Shown one piece after another: positions 1-12,290 of a DNA stretch of 64,000 nucleotides. The position numbers were made by a program, and so were the translations under genes. The notes beneath the pieces were generated by a model. That model made no database searches and was not told where the DNA came from. It saw only the letters and a program-made list of their open reading frames with translations. Each line of letters opens with the position of its first letter. Position 1 is the first letter of the stretch. The DNA is from Apostichopus japonicus (taxonomy: Eukaryota; Echinodermata; Holothuroidea; Aspidochirotida; Stichopodidae), in assembly GCF_037975245.1 (NCBI RefSeq), contig NC_092563.1:2505001-2569000 (forward strand), written 5' to 3'.

Positions 1-93
1 ACTTCTGTTCTAGTTCTAGATAGTTCTAGATATATGATTTGAATGTATCGGTTAAAGAACGAAGCAAATAGAACATTGGGCGCTACAACGACA

Positions 94-191
94 CGTATAG
101 CCCAATACGTATAGCCTAATACGTATATCCTAATACGTATATCCTAATACGTATAACCTAACACGTAAAGCATAATACGTATAGCCTAAGA
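94..191. repeat. 14-bp tandem repeat, seven copies
   Basis: Unit CGTATAGCCTAATA with variants CGTATATCCTAATA and CGTAAAGCATAATA. No gene context. Confidence 0.93.
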
Positions 192-302
192 CATCTATGA
201 AGGAAGACAAAAACATCACCATGTACAAGTGAAACAAAACTATTTATTTCATGACAATATAAACCTCTTGCCCCTACTTCTCGTACTTATCCTTGTGCTT
301 CT

Positions 303-379
303 CCCTCCCCTCCCGCTCTCCCTCCCACTCCCCTCCCTCCCCTCCCTCCCCTCCCTCTCCTCCCTCCCCTCCCTCCCCT
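303..379. repeat. CCCTCC-rich tract
   Basis: Runs of CCCTCC and CTCCCT. The minus strand is (GGGAGG)n, with many G-triplets that could form a G-quadruplex. Frames across it are low-complexity artefacts. Confidence 0.9.
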
Positions 380-3300
380 ACAATAAGCACAATCGAGCGG
401 TACATATTCCTCGGACGAAATTGAATATTGTTAGCAGCTGTACACCTGCACTCTGCGGCTGGCAGTAACAGAAATAAAGAGAGAAGAATATTGGCCTGTG
501 AAATTCGACGAAACTTGAATATTTCCATGATTATTTTCTTGTATGTACACACACACACAATTACAACTATACATGATAATACTGCAACAGATGTCTCAGG
601 GCAGACATGCAAGTTTAAAGTAACCCATGGTAACCTTGCTTGAGGGAAAATAATAAATAAGAGTTAGCCTATTTTCGATCTTTTCGAGATCTTTTGGCCG
701 TAAATTCAGTCTTTTTTTTGGGTACTAAACAGCTACAGTCCTTCTTTGTAATCGTTGGGAATTGTTTACAAGATCCAGGTTTCTAAGAAAACTTAAACAC
801 CAAACATCAGAAATGGGGATTGAGTTGACCTGCACACGAGAGTTAACCGCCATCGTAATGTCTCTTTTGACTCGTACCACGTGTTTGACTGAAAACATCT
901 GTCGTTAAAGCCTACAGATCTACATCAGCTGCCGTGCTTGTGGCATCTGGAGAAAAGCTGCGTGATCCAAAGGCGATATATTTAATATCAGTGTGTATGT
1001 TACCAGTTATTATAACCAGACTTTACAATAAAATAAAGGGAATATATATATCATTTAATATGAAATTATATAAACTGTTTATTTCTGATTGTACATATCA
1101 TATAGAAGACAACGCAACATTTTACACGTTAACGCAAAACTTTGAAATTAAAAAAAAAACCCTCACCAGTGCACGTTCCACAAAAAGCATTCCACTCACC
1201 CCTCTCCCTGTCTAGCCCGAACAGGTGAAATTGATATGTAGCTTTTCTGTTTCTGACACCGCCTTTAAATCTAACGATGACAAATCATGAAAGGTTTGAT
1301 CATCTTTAGTTCCCTGATTTATTGAATTTGGCCAAATGCCGAGTCTTAAATATCATATATATCAAATGACAAGCAAACCCCATTTATAACGTCGACACTG
1401 GTTTCCATGCTGAGTCACAAAGTATAACGTGAACTTTGACAGAGATACATAACGTGGTGACCGCGTATGACGTGATATGTAAGACCATTAGCCGATATAC
1501 CGTCTGTTTTCGATTCCAGAATTAATCATTTTGGTATGTTTTGTGAAACCAGGATATATCTCATTCATTTAGCTATAGGTGGTTTTGGACTTTGTTCTTA
1601 ACGATTGCAGAACATATGTATCTATAATAGGTTCTCCTATATCATTTAGTACAGTAACATCGCTTCTATAGCAAATGCACTGTTTTGAAAGCATAGTTCA
1701 TCTTTCCGCGCTCAATTTAACATTGATGATACACAGGTTGTTAAGGCAATATACAGGTCTTACATGGCATTCTCATTGGTAGCCATTTTGATTTTGTATC
1801 TCAGATCAAACACACTCGATTCTATCTTCTTCTGAAGGAAATCAAATCAGAAACAAACCGAAACTTGAAAACCGAAAACTCGGTAAACATACACTTGGTC
1901 TCAAACATCATACAATGTCTGCACGAAAAACTGAAAAGCAGTACAGTGAAAATTAAGGAAGACTTCTCTGAGTTGGAATTGTATTTTCAGATCCCTGCCC
2001 CAAAGGTCTTGTAAGACCTAATAGGCGGAGGGCGGTCTTATGCGCACAGGCTTATTGATACAGAAAGTAAAAGCCTTAACAGAAAGTGGCGTTCTTCCTT
2101 TTCTATACCAATCTTCAACTAACTTCTTTCATCATGTCAAACATTCATCACGTTCAGTCCTCCAAAGATTTCACAAAATGACGGCAACCATCAATTGAAA
2201 TGTGAAGCAATTCCGTTACATTCAATAGTGACTTACTTTAGGTCTACGGACACCTATGAACAACATTGTCCTTATCAATCTAATAGGCATTAGAAGTCAT
2301 GAGAATAAACTCCCATCAAATATTAACCATTTTACAAGTCTTCTATGAATTATATTTTCATTTATGAATAAACATTAGCTAACTATGCACTTCATTGATG
2401 ATGTAAAGGGAGTGACTACCTAATTTTCTGTTATGTGATTCCCTAGTTTTAGCAACCTTCTTTTCAAAGACACTGAACACAGATTTGTGGCATGAGGCTA
2501 TATTTTGAAATATTGTATTGTCTTCTTTGCAAAGAGGAACATCACATTATTCAAATGATATGAGTGGGCTTGTAATTAGGGGTGAACTTGTTAAGGGCTA
2601 TAATAAGACATTTTGATGAGTGCAACATTCTACGTCATAGTTTGCACATATTTAATGAGATTCCCCAGATTTATCAAAACTTCAAGTTGTGTATATCGTG
2701 GAAACGAGAAAGGGCTTTAATAATCAACAGAGTTTGAATGAGATTATCACACACACACACAACAGGTGTACTGTATATGGGGCAAATTGTCTATAGAGGA
2801 TAACGTGCGAGTCAGTCTACAACCAATCCCACACAAGAAACCGAGTACGTCTAACGTGGTTGTACGCACACGGCACGGGCGGTAGCACATAGTATATAGG
2901 CTTACAGCAGTGTACTTGGTCGTAGTATAAGGAAAGAGTATACAGCCTGTTGGAACTAAAAGTCACAGATGAATTTCAGTGACGTTCTAATTTAACTAGA
3001 TTGACCTACATAATGATCTCTTCCTGTCGGATTACCCAGACACCCCGTTAATCGAAACCCTCGGATTCCCAGTGATAATTTACACGGTTATTACACTCAT
3101 TGTCTTTCGCGGCAGCGTTCTGGGGATGGTTTTCTCGACCTTTCGACGTCTTCTCTTGTTAAAGCGAGTGATTTCTTCGATAATAACGTAAAAAAAAGTC
3201 GGTGTTGTTGTCGTCACTGTCAAGTTGGTTCATTTGTCAATGCGACCGGATTTCGGTCTTTTTTTTTGTGCAAAATATGAAGCATGTGTGTTGTGTTGTG

Positions 3301-4165
3301 TTTTTAAAGGAAGACAAAGGGGACCTTTACTATGAAATCTCTCACTAGCAAACAGGAGGTAGTTTTTGTCACCCAGAAAGTCACCAAAGAAAGTACCTGG
3401 CCACGAAAACCAAAATCTCAACCTCATTTGCCCCCTTGCATCGAGAGGCTAAGTATGAATTAATAATCATCGTCAAATTCGTGGCAAGAGGTGGTTGGAT
3501 GGCACCGATTGCAATATTGATTATTGAAGTACGCATGCGCGATACAATATTGGCATTATTGGCCAAGTGAACGATACCTCCATGACTGGACGTTGAAATT
3601 TAAAGTTTCATATGTTCTCTGTACATTTGCCCCATTATTACGCGTTGACCATAAGCTAAGTTTGAGAATAAAATTTGAAAAATTAAAACCAAGGGAGACA
3701 GGACGGGTGGGTGGGGGGTGGGTTGCAAGCAAAACTTGTTCTTGGTTTTACATTCAAATGCAAATACTTGATTGAAAGTAAACCAATCCAGTCAGAGATA
3801 CTTTGTTTACTATCTGTTGATGAATTCGATTACGAAATTGTAGAAAACGGACTTAAGCTATTCTGTACATCTGTTTCATTTAATTTGAAAAACTGCACAG
3901 AAGTATTATTGAGGGTCAAAAAGGTGCGGTTATTGAGTTATGGGCAATTAATATTTCCCCATTGATCACTTGAAGGTAGTGTTTATGACGCTCGCACTGC
4001 TAATTGATTCACCATAGTATTTCATTGACGGGTCCGGAGATCAGGGCTAGCTATATATAACTATATGGGGGGGGAGTTATTTAGGCAGGTTTCAATATTT
4101 ATCAATCACCATGTGTTTGTGAAGCTTACACAATTGATATGAACACAGGCACGTTATAACCTTTG

Positions 4166-4208
4166 TTATATATATATATATATATATACATACATATATA
4201 TATATATT
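4166..4208. repeat. (TA)n microsatellite
   Basis: TA run with CATACA interruption. Confidence 0.93.
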
Positions 4209-5232
4209 TATTTATAAAATTGAAATCGTAGTGAGTTAGAAAATCCAGGACAGTGGAAAAACTTCCAGCCTCCCACACCGGGATATATCGTACCATCTTC
4301 GATACACGAGTATGTTATTTTTGCTTTGTTTATTTTACTGCATTTGTGGTTACAATATGCAGATACGCAGTCACCGTACTCAACTTGCTTTTCTCACCCA
4401 GACTAGTTAATGACGCATGGCCGTTTAAAAACTGACAATGAACTATAGGATTACATTTTCAAATGTTTTGCCAAGATTTTAATAAAATATAGCCATGCAT
4501 GTCTGAATCAGATTAGCGCTATATCATAGAGAGACAGAGAGAGAGAGGAAGTGAAAGTTTGGGTAATGTCTTCCTCTTCTTACACCGCAACCCCTGAACG
4601 ATATCATATGGAGTTTTCTATAGTTCGTTTATCTCTAACACTGAACATGCGTTGAAAATCATATTAACAACGCGGACTGGGGCTGGGAAGTGGTTTAAAT
4701 ACCCCTGAAGCGTTTTGACCCTCAAAACTATTTTGTGGGTCACCGCCTCGAGTTTTCCGGATGGCCGTAGGGACCTTCTCTTCCTTTCTTCTGCCAAATT
4801 AGAATTATTTAGGACTATGGGGTGCGTATGTGGGCTAATAAGTTCAACCCTTTTATTTTATTGATATGTATAACTGATGTCGTTAATTGTGCGATAAATA
4901 TAATACCGGGTTTACCCTCTTCGTTAGTCCCAAGTGGGAATAATTAACGACGTTGAGTGACCAGTTCTTAATTTAGTTTTCAACGAGAAGACATGGAAGA
5001 TATTTCCGCTGGGAAGATTGGAAATTGACCCTGTCAACATAGAAACGACTTCAAACTTTGATAAAGAGTGTTATACGCAGAATGACGATGGCTTTATGGG
5101 GAAAACATGGTCGCGTATTGACGATCTGCCTGTACGTGGTTTTGTCATTAAAAGAGTGGAATGGTTTTATGGGGACAAGATAGTAGCAAGTAGATGTATT
5201 TATGTCATTAAATCGTTACAGAAAATAATAAT

Positions 5233-5234
<2 letters not shown>

Positions 5235-5285
<51 letters not shown>
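5235..5285. repeat. (TA)n microsatellite
   Basis: About 25 pure TA units. Confidence 0.97.
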
Positions 5286-5287
<2 letters not shown>

Positions 5288-5639
5288 CATGGAGGGTAGC
5301 AGAGGTGCAAGAATACGCGGATCCACTACATTGCAATGGCCATGTAGCAACTGCACTGAACTAATTGTATATCACTAACTGGACTCTCCGAAGTCTGGTA
5401 ATAATTAGGAGGGTCATGGCCGCCAGAAAAGTACTTTTGAAATCGTTTAGAAACTAAGTCATAACATTCTAAAATCTGAAACTAATATATCACCGATCGT
5501 ATAAATATTGTTGTTTGCTTTAAAAAAAGTTTTGGGAGTTCACACTATATCATAATATTATTCATTTTACACTTTGTATTTAATGAAAGTTATGTTACTT
5601 CATCAGAACTAAATGTTCTCAGAAGGTACCGGTATAGGT

Positions 5640-6310
5640 TATAGGCACGAATATATTATAAGTAATCGAATATATACGCGAATACATTCGAATTTATACG
5701 TGTGTGTATTCCTGCTAATATGTATAGTGTATATATTCTAAATAATTCTTGTATATATTCGAGTTAATATACGCGTATTATTCGAATTAATACAACCATA
5801 TAAATCGACCGTCTGATTGACTGCTAATATATACGTGTATAGGCCTATATGATTTCATACGACTATATTCGAATTAATACGCGTGTATCATATGGGATAT
5901 TTGTTCCACATGCATGGCCTACCATACACGAAAGCGTTGATGTATAACCCTGCGCGCAAGTCTACGGTCTACTGTGCACCAGCAGTTTGGCATACACAGC
6001 TTTGGCAAGCCATATGGGACAAACACTGCATAACATATCCTCATGTTAATACGAATATATACGCGTATTAATTCGAAAGTATACGCGTATTAAATCAGAC
6101 AGTAACTGGCATGTCTTATAGCTTCGAATTATTCGATCTAATCCTCATATGAATTCGAATTAATCCTCTTATGTTTTCGAATTAGTACGTGTTTATATTC
6201 GAATTAATACGCGGATACATTGAAGCCATATGATTGGCTAATAATATATGCGCGTATATATTCGAATTCATACGCGTATATATTCAAATTAATATGTTAT
6301 GCGGTGTTTG
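5640..6310. repeat. Degenerate AT/CG palindromic repeat field
   Basis: The motif ATTCGAATTAATACGCGTAT and variants recur many times, joining the palindromes TTCGAA, ATTAAT and ACGCGT. Copies are irregularly spaced and diverged (for example near 5688, 5790, 5868, 6060, 6199 and 6262). A near-duplicate CATATGGGA segment lies inside. No coding signal. Confidence 0.75.
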
Positions 6311-7020
6311 TCCCACATGGCTTGTCATACACGGGAATATGTGTTATGTGTATGATCCTATTGGCTGTTTAATCTCAACAGTAGATGAGGTGACGTCATG
6401 CGTAAATTGGTGAGTGCATGCTCAAACGTTTTATGACAATGACGAAGCCCATCTTTCATCATATTAAGAAGAACAAGAGAAAAAAAACCGCGTCAACAGT
6501 CTCAAATCTAAACTCTGTATGGTAATCCACTCCAAAAAGCAATTGTCGAAATTGAGGGGGAAATGGCAAGATTATACTGTCGGCAAAAAGGAACGTTCAA
6601 AAGGAAATCGTTTTGGATAGAACTTTTTACTGACAACAGGTCCCTGCGCTCTCAGGCTAAGCCTTGTTTTTTTATTTTTTTATTATCTTATTCTGTATCG
6701 TCGTTAAACAAATAACATCTCTCAATGCCAGTTAAAGTTACATGACAATCTCTCGTTGTCGAACCACGTCTGTATATACATACCGTTCGTTTTAGTAATT
6801 ACTATAATTAGCCTACATTTGATGTCTGCGAATGTGTTGATATCGAATAAAAACAACACATTGATGTTTTTTTAATTTTTTTTATGACCCCGTTTTTTCC
6901 TTTTGATTTTTTTCCCCATTTCTTTGGAATGAATGGAACGTGAAATGCTTTGCAAAGCTTACCAACTTAGGGCCCTACTATTAGGTAAGTGATAGGAGGT
7001 AAAACAGCCAATGTTTGGTT

Positions 7021-7214
7021 TTTGCAGAGCTTTCGAGCAAAACTAGCTCTTCTTCAGTGCATGATCACCGAAAGTGACATGGAGTAGCAGGAATTGAAAC
7101 TATTTAATGGAGAAGAGTGTCGGCATGGCAGTGAAGTCAATGCGACTTACTGATTTCTGCTGGATTTAGCAGAAGCTTAGGAAAACGGATTATTTTAATC
7201 CGTGTCGGATTATT
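7021..7214 (-). mobile_element. 3' tail of the Penelope-like element
   Basis: Sequence downstream of the endonuclease stop on the minus strand. It contains a double copy of the palindrome CGGATTATTTTAATCCG (7186-7202 and 7206-7222) and, near 7031-7057, a CTGAAGA ... GAAA hairpin motif of the kind found near the ends of Penelope-like elements. The outer boundary is not clear. Confidence 0.5.
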
Positions 7215-7690
7215 TTAATCCGTTTCCGTCGTAATTTCAAAGGAATTGTTTTGGTTTATCTGGGACGGCAAATCGTTTCTGATGTTTAAATCGAATGGTG
7301 CCGTGGTCTTTAGGTTTAGTTCCCAGAAATTTCCTTTTCCTTTTCTAGATATATCTGTCCAAGAATCGTTTTGGTCAATGGCAATAACACGCAAATTCTC
7401 GATCGAATGAATTGGGAGATCGAAGTGATTTGCAACAAGTTGGTTGATCTTTTTTGTTTTGATCGCCGATCTATGTTGTGTCATTCTCATTCTAAGAGTG
7501 TTTTTTGACTCTCCAATGTATTGTAAGTTACAAATATTGCAGTAGATGAGGTAAATGACAATTTTGGATAGGCAGTTTATTTTATGCCGAATTTGGAACG
7601 TGCGTTTGGTTTGGTTGCTCGTTTTGCAATTTTGTGTACAGGGCGATGATCCTGTAGTTTCTTTTTTGTTTTCCCCTAATGGGGTGTCAT
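7215..7690 (-). pseudogene. Penelope-like element, GIY-YIG endonuclease piece
   Basis: The minus-strand frame carries a zinc-binding-like lead (SSPCTQNCKTSN), then VIYLIYCNICNLQYIGES, an RMRMTQHRSAI segment, a downstream NHFDLP and a final FWELNLKTTAPFDLN. This is the layout of the C-terminal GIY-YIG endonuclease of Penelope-like retroelements: the YLIYC and YIGE motifs, catalytic Arg, His, and the glutamate in the FWE segment. The endonuclease half is open to a stop at 7215. The reverse transcriptase that should precede it is missing; at about 7690 the sequence switches to an oppositely oriented piece of the same element class. Confidence 0.85.
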
Positions 7691-8140
7691 CCACGTGCAA
7701 TCCACACGTCACTGTACCAGAAATATTCCGTACAGTCAAGCGTTGCGCATTCGACGCATTTGCTCCTCTGAAGTCGATTTTCATTTCCGCAATAAAGAAC
7801 TGTCACAACACCTCCTAAACAGACAGTATTTTCGGGGTACTATTGAAAATGCCATAAAAAAGGCCAAAAGAAAACCCCGTACCGAAACATTGACGTACAA
7901 AACTCGTCAAACCAGTTCCAAAAGGGTACCATTGGTTACTGAATTCCACCCTGGTCTCCCACCACTGGCTAATATCATTCAGATGAATTTTCACCTACTT
8001 TTAAAGGACCGAACGCCTGAAACCAGTTTTCTCAGAACTACCTGGCATCTCATTTAAAAGAGCCAGTAGTAACCTACGGGATATTTTAGTTCGGGCATCC
8101 TATTCAGGATATATAGATAGAAACAAGTGACACGGGAAGT
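7690..8140 (+). pseudogene. Penelope-like element, reverse transcriptase C-terminal piece
   Basis: The plus-strand frame has IPYSQALRIRRICSSEVDF, then RVPLVTEFHPGLPPL. After a stop at 8055-8057 and a frame change comes NLRDILVRASYSG at about 8070-8110. These are hallmarks of the thumb and C-terminal part of Penelope-like reverse transcriptases. The catalytic palm is absent and the frame is broken, so it is a dead fragment. It lies head to head with the endonuclease piece. Confidence 0.82.
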
Positions 8141-8209
8141 ACTCGGGTAGTAAAGGACACACATCTAACAAGATGTGCCCTGTAAATTTACTTATACTGA
8201 ATATTATCA

Positions 8210-9603
8210 ACAGCAGAGGTCAAGCTCGACTTATCTAGATGACCTTCCTATACGTTCATTGTCATGCTCTGTATAAGGATAGCCGCTTATCTAATTATAC
8301 TGAGGGATTTTGTCACGGAAGTAATATATACTCTGGAAGAAACGTCTGAAACAAAAAGTGGGACCAGAGCAACAATGCTACACTACTCCCAAACGTATAG
8401 CAGCAGCACACGGTAGAAGTCACAGTAACGATGAAGTATTCACTTGTAAACTGTACTTGTTAGTCAAGTAATTATTGTTCGCGTAACTGGTACTAAACTA
8501 TGTAGTGCCTAAGCGACCTAGCCAATATAACCATACACAGATATAGGCCTAGCTCAAGTTAAGCCTAGGCTCGCAAATGTTGAGTTGAGTGTATACTGGC
8601 CAATGCTATAAAGCTAATACAAAACTGTGCATAATTAATTATCTAGTGCTTATGGGGTCTAGTATAGCCTTTAATGAGTGTGACTCTGCAGTTAGTTAAG
8701 TCTTTGTGCTTCTAGGTGAAAGGATCATATTTCAAAATTAGAGCTTAATTTCATGGGTATAGAGTTCTTCATCAAGGATTTAATCCATTGGCTTTAGTGA
8801 TAACAGGATAACCTCCCTTCCTTTACCCCCATCACCACTGCCGCAATCCCATCAACCTGAGAACTATAGCTTCAGTTCTCAATGTGCTTCTCGGGGAAAT
8901 AGACAGTAAAAAGGTTTTCAAAAGCTATAGCGCGGGTTCTATGACAGCTCCTAGCTGCGACTATGATATCTGCCGAACGGGAAAAGACTTTTCTTATTTT
9001 GTTTGGGGGAGGTTGTTCTTCCCCTCAGAGATTCCAGTCTTAAAAGCTAAAGATCAATGGTTGGTTGTGTATCTTCTTTAACTACTGAAGCTATTAAAAC
9101 GGATCTGGAGTCTAGAAAGACCGTTATTCAAAGAATATTACTCGTGTAACGTGAGTTCACTTTGACAGGCCAGGTTCACGGCAGATCTTTGTCACTCTTC
9201 TTGTTTCTTTGTTTCACAAATGTTGTTTCTTTTCTTCTTTTTGTCGTTCTTTTTTTGTTGAAGTGATGATTGAAATATTTTTCTTCAAATAAATGCCTTT
9301 AAATCTATGATTTATTTCTTTGCCATCGAAACCAGTTCAAGGGCATCTGGGTTAGTACCCGAGTGGCTTTTTTTCCCGTTACTATGGCAACACGATGCTT
9401 ATCTGGGAACTTTCAGGAATCATTTGACTGACTGCTACGGCCCATAAACATTATGGAACATGAACAACTTCCTGGTTTCAATAATCTGCAAACTCTTGTT
9501 GTTGCTTCGTATGTTCTAAAGAGGTCAATTGGATAATGCGAAGTAAGGAAATGGACATGGTTCAATGGAACTTGAATAAATGGAAATATATATCTATATC
9601 TAT

Positions 9604-9667
<64 letters not shown>

Positions 9668-11690
9668 TGACTTTGGCAGTATATAGTTGTGAACATTTTC
9701 CACAGTGTATAGAACAATGTCATGTAACTCTCGTTCTTAAATAACAATTATTAAAGGGCTTGTTGGTGTCAGAGCTCGTTCGCTAGCTCAAACTTGGTAA
9801 AAGACAATGTCCTTTAAATCATACATTTATGTGTCTATATTTCACATAGAAAGACTGTCGTTTCTGCATATCGAAATCCTTACCAGTGAATGAAATGGTT
9901 GATGCCCTTAGGGGAGTTCTGCGTATAAGAGCTGGAAATCTCTGATATTTTCTGGTTCTCACTTAAATCTTGGACAAATTTAACTCACTTGCTCTACATT
10001 AGTCAGATAGTTTTGTGGAATTTTGAGCAAAGTGTATGGCAAAGGATCACAAAGCCAGCCAACTGGCTTTCTGGTTCATTTCGCCAGATATAGTCAACCT
10101 GTGAACGACTTTCTGGTTGTTTTAAACCATGAGCATGCGTACTTTGTTCCGTGACGATAACACATTTACATCATTTTCCTTGTACTATACAATGATATCA
10201 AACATCTATTGAAAAAGATGTTTTTCTTTTCAAACCGTAGCGTACTACCTTGCAGGTTTGTTGACTGCTGTAATGTTTTATTATAGGCCTATACTACTAA
10301 AACACGTACGAGTGTTTGAATTAAAGTTCAGCCAGTGTTTGCGAATGCATTCCTGCGGGTACTCTTCCATATTCAATAAACTACGGTCAAAAACGTAAAT
10401 GGGAAATGCCACTGCAAGTCTGAAAAAACACAAATTGCTCGATAACTTCATAGTCAAAGACGAAAACAGCAGGTTATAACTTGTAAAAGTTTTCTTGGTC
10501 TTGGTCTACGTGAAATTGTAAACTAGTAGGGGTGGGTAGGGGAGGGGGGTGTAACGAGCTTGAATAAATATGATAGAGACCGTACCTGTTAGAGTTACAG
10601 TCCATGACGTCATCAACAACATTTAAGGTCCATCCCCACCCCACCCTCCTAATAGGTAGGCGTGTCGTAATATTCAAAGCAGGCTATACCATTGTCTTCG
10701 GTCAACAACCGCGTGAGGTCAAATTTTCTGCCGGCGACCGTATTTGATTATTATTCCAGGATTAAACTGGACATTTGTGCATTCCAAGGTATATAAACCA
10801 ATGGATAAACGGTCGTTATTCCAACGTGAGTTTGTATTACTGGAAGCCAGATTTCATTGAATGCTTACAATAAACTTTTGATCGACCCTCGGTTTTATGG
10901 ACCTTACCAAAAAAAAAAATGGGGGGGAGGGAAGAAAAAGAAGAACTACCACGTCCCTTGCTGTTTTGTAACGGGTGTAATGAATAAGTTTATACGGGTA
11001 CTATCTCTCATTCATATGTTGGTTGTGAGACAATTTCGGTTAGATTGGACGACCCTAAACGACTAAGACCACGTGACTTCCGGTTGAATTCTTTCATCTT
11101 TTATCTATCACGTTTCCTTCGAATAGTGAAGGGACAGGAAAGACAAGCGGACTTTTTGGTCACGGCTGATAAACTAGAGTTCTATTGCGCAGGAAAGTCA
11201 CAAAAGAAGGAAACTAGGGCTATAATTAAGCGTGGATCGCGAAAACAATGCAACGCTAAGAAAACAAATACTGAAAAGCAAAAAAAAAAAAAAAAGTTGA
11301 AAGTTCTATTTTGCCCCACGCTTTGTTTCTAGAAAGGAGACCAAAGAAGTTTTCGACTAGTTTGCGCACATTGTTAATTAACTCCTACATTTTTAATTTC
11401 TTGTTGATCATCTAATTGTAATAAACTATAGTTTAGATTTCGTTTCTTAGTACATTTGCAGTACTTGGTAATTGTAACTTAAGAAACTAACCTAGATTAC
11501 CAAAGAAATCATACATTACAGTTTTGCAGCATACCTGGAGTAAGTAGCTTCAAAACAAAATAACCCAAACATTTGCAGGTATAGTATATCTACCTACCTG
11601 CAGGCTATGTATAGCTAATTTACCACGTGGAGGTTCCTGTACCCAGCTCGTAAACATACCAGTCCAATGGCATACACAAATACCTACTGT
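8210..11690. other. No gene seen
   Basis: AT-rich sequence with one (TA)n tract. The short frames at 8884-9081 and 11045-11332 have no recognisable motif or splice context. Confidence 0.6.
9590..9663. repeat. (TA)n microsatellite
   Basis: A TA run with a short TATC/ATAC lead. Confidence 0.97.
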
Positions 11691-11699
11691 ATATCCATG

Positions 11700-12290
11700 T
11701 CCATGGTCCAGGGTATATCTATCTCCCTGCTTAGGGAATCTGTGACCACCTCCCAGCCCATAGTTTAACTCTATCCTACCATAGTAGTCTACATATGACT
11801 ATAAACCCTGCTCTATGTAACACTCCAGCAACTCACCCTGGTGTACATATACCTGATCCCCTGCTGAGGGTTCTGTTCCCACCTCTCAGCCCATAGTATA
11901 ACTCCAGGGAACTGCTACTCAAACCGTTAGAGTAGCAGCTCCCTGATATAACTATACCCTACCCCAGTCTACAAATGACTATAAACCCTGGTCTATGTAA
12001 CACCCCGACAGCTCACCCTGGTATTCATGTACCTCATCCCCAGCTGAGGATTCTATATCCACCTCCTAGCCTATAGTATAACTATACCATACCCCAGTCT
12101 ACAAATGACTATAAACCCTGGTCTATGTAACACCCCGGCAGCTCACCCTGGTATACATATACCTCATCCCCAGCTGAGGATTCTATATCCACCTCCTAGC
12201 CTATAGTATAACTATACCCTACCATAGTATACACATGACAATAAATCCTGGTCCATGTAACACCCATGCAGCTCACCCAGCATTTTACCA
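11700..12290. repeat. 130-bp tandem array, about four copies
   Basis: The phrase GACTATAAACCCTG recurs at 11797, 11977 and 12107, with a variant at 12237. Spacing is 180, 130 and 130. The longer first interval is explained by a 50-bp insertion event listed separately. The units include CACCTC...AGCC(C/T)ATAGTATAACT and an ATACCTCATCCCC stretch. No coding sense. Confidence 0.9.
11904..11946. mobile_element. 43-bp foldback insertion with 7-bp target duplication
   Basis: Arms AGGGAACTGCTACTC (11906-11920) and GAGTAGCAGCTCCCT (11930-11944) pair with one mismatch around a 9-base loop. The insert sits between two copies of TATAACT (11897-11903 and 11947-11953). Sister repeat units near 12080 and 12210 read straight through TATAACTATACC and show the empty site. 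Confidence 0.8.

Larger units (their letters stand above)
192..5639. other. No gene seen
   Basis: Apart from the C-rich tract and two (TA)n runs I see only short frames (under 100 codons) without family resemblance or paired splice signals. A short CA run lies near 2749-2761. Confidence 0.6.
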
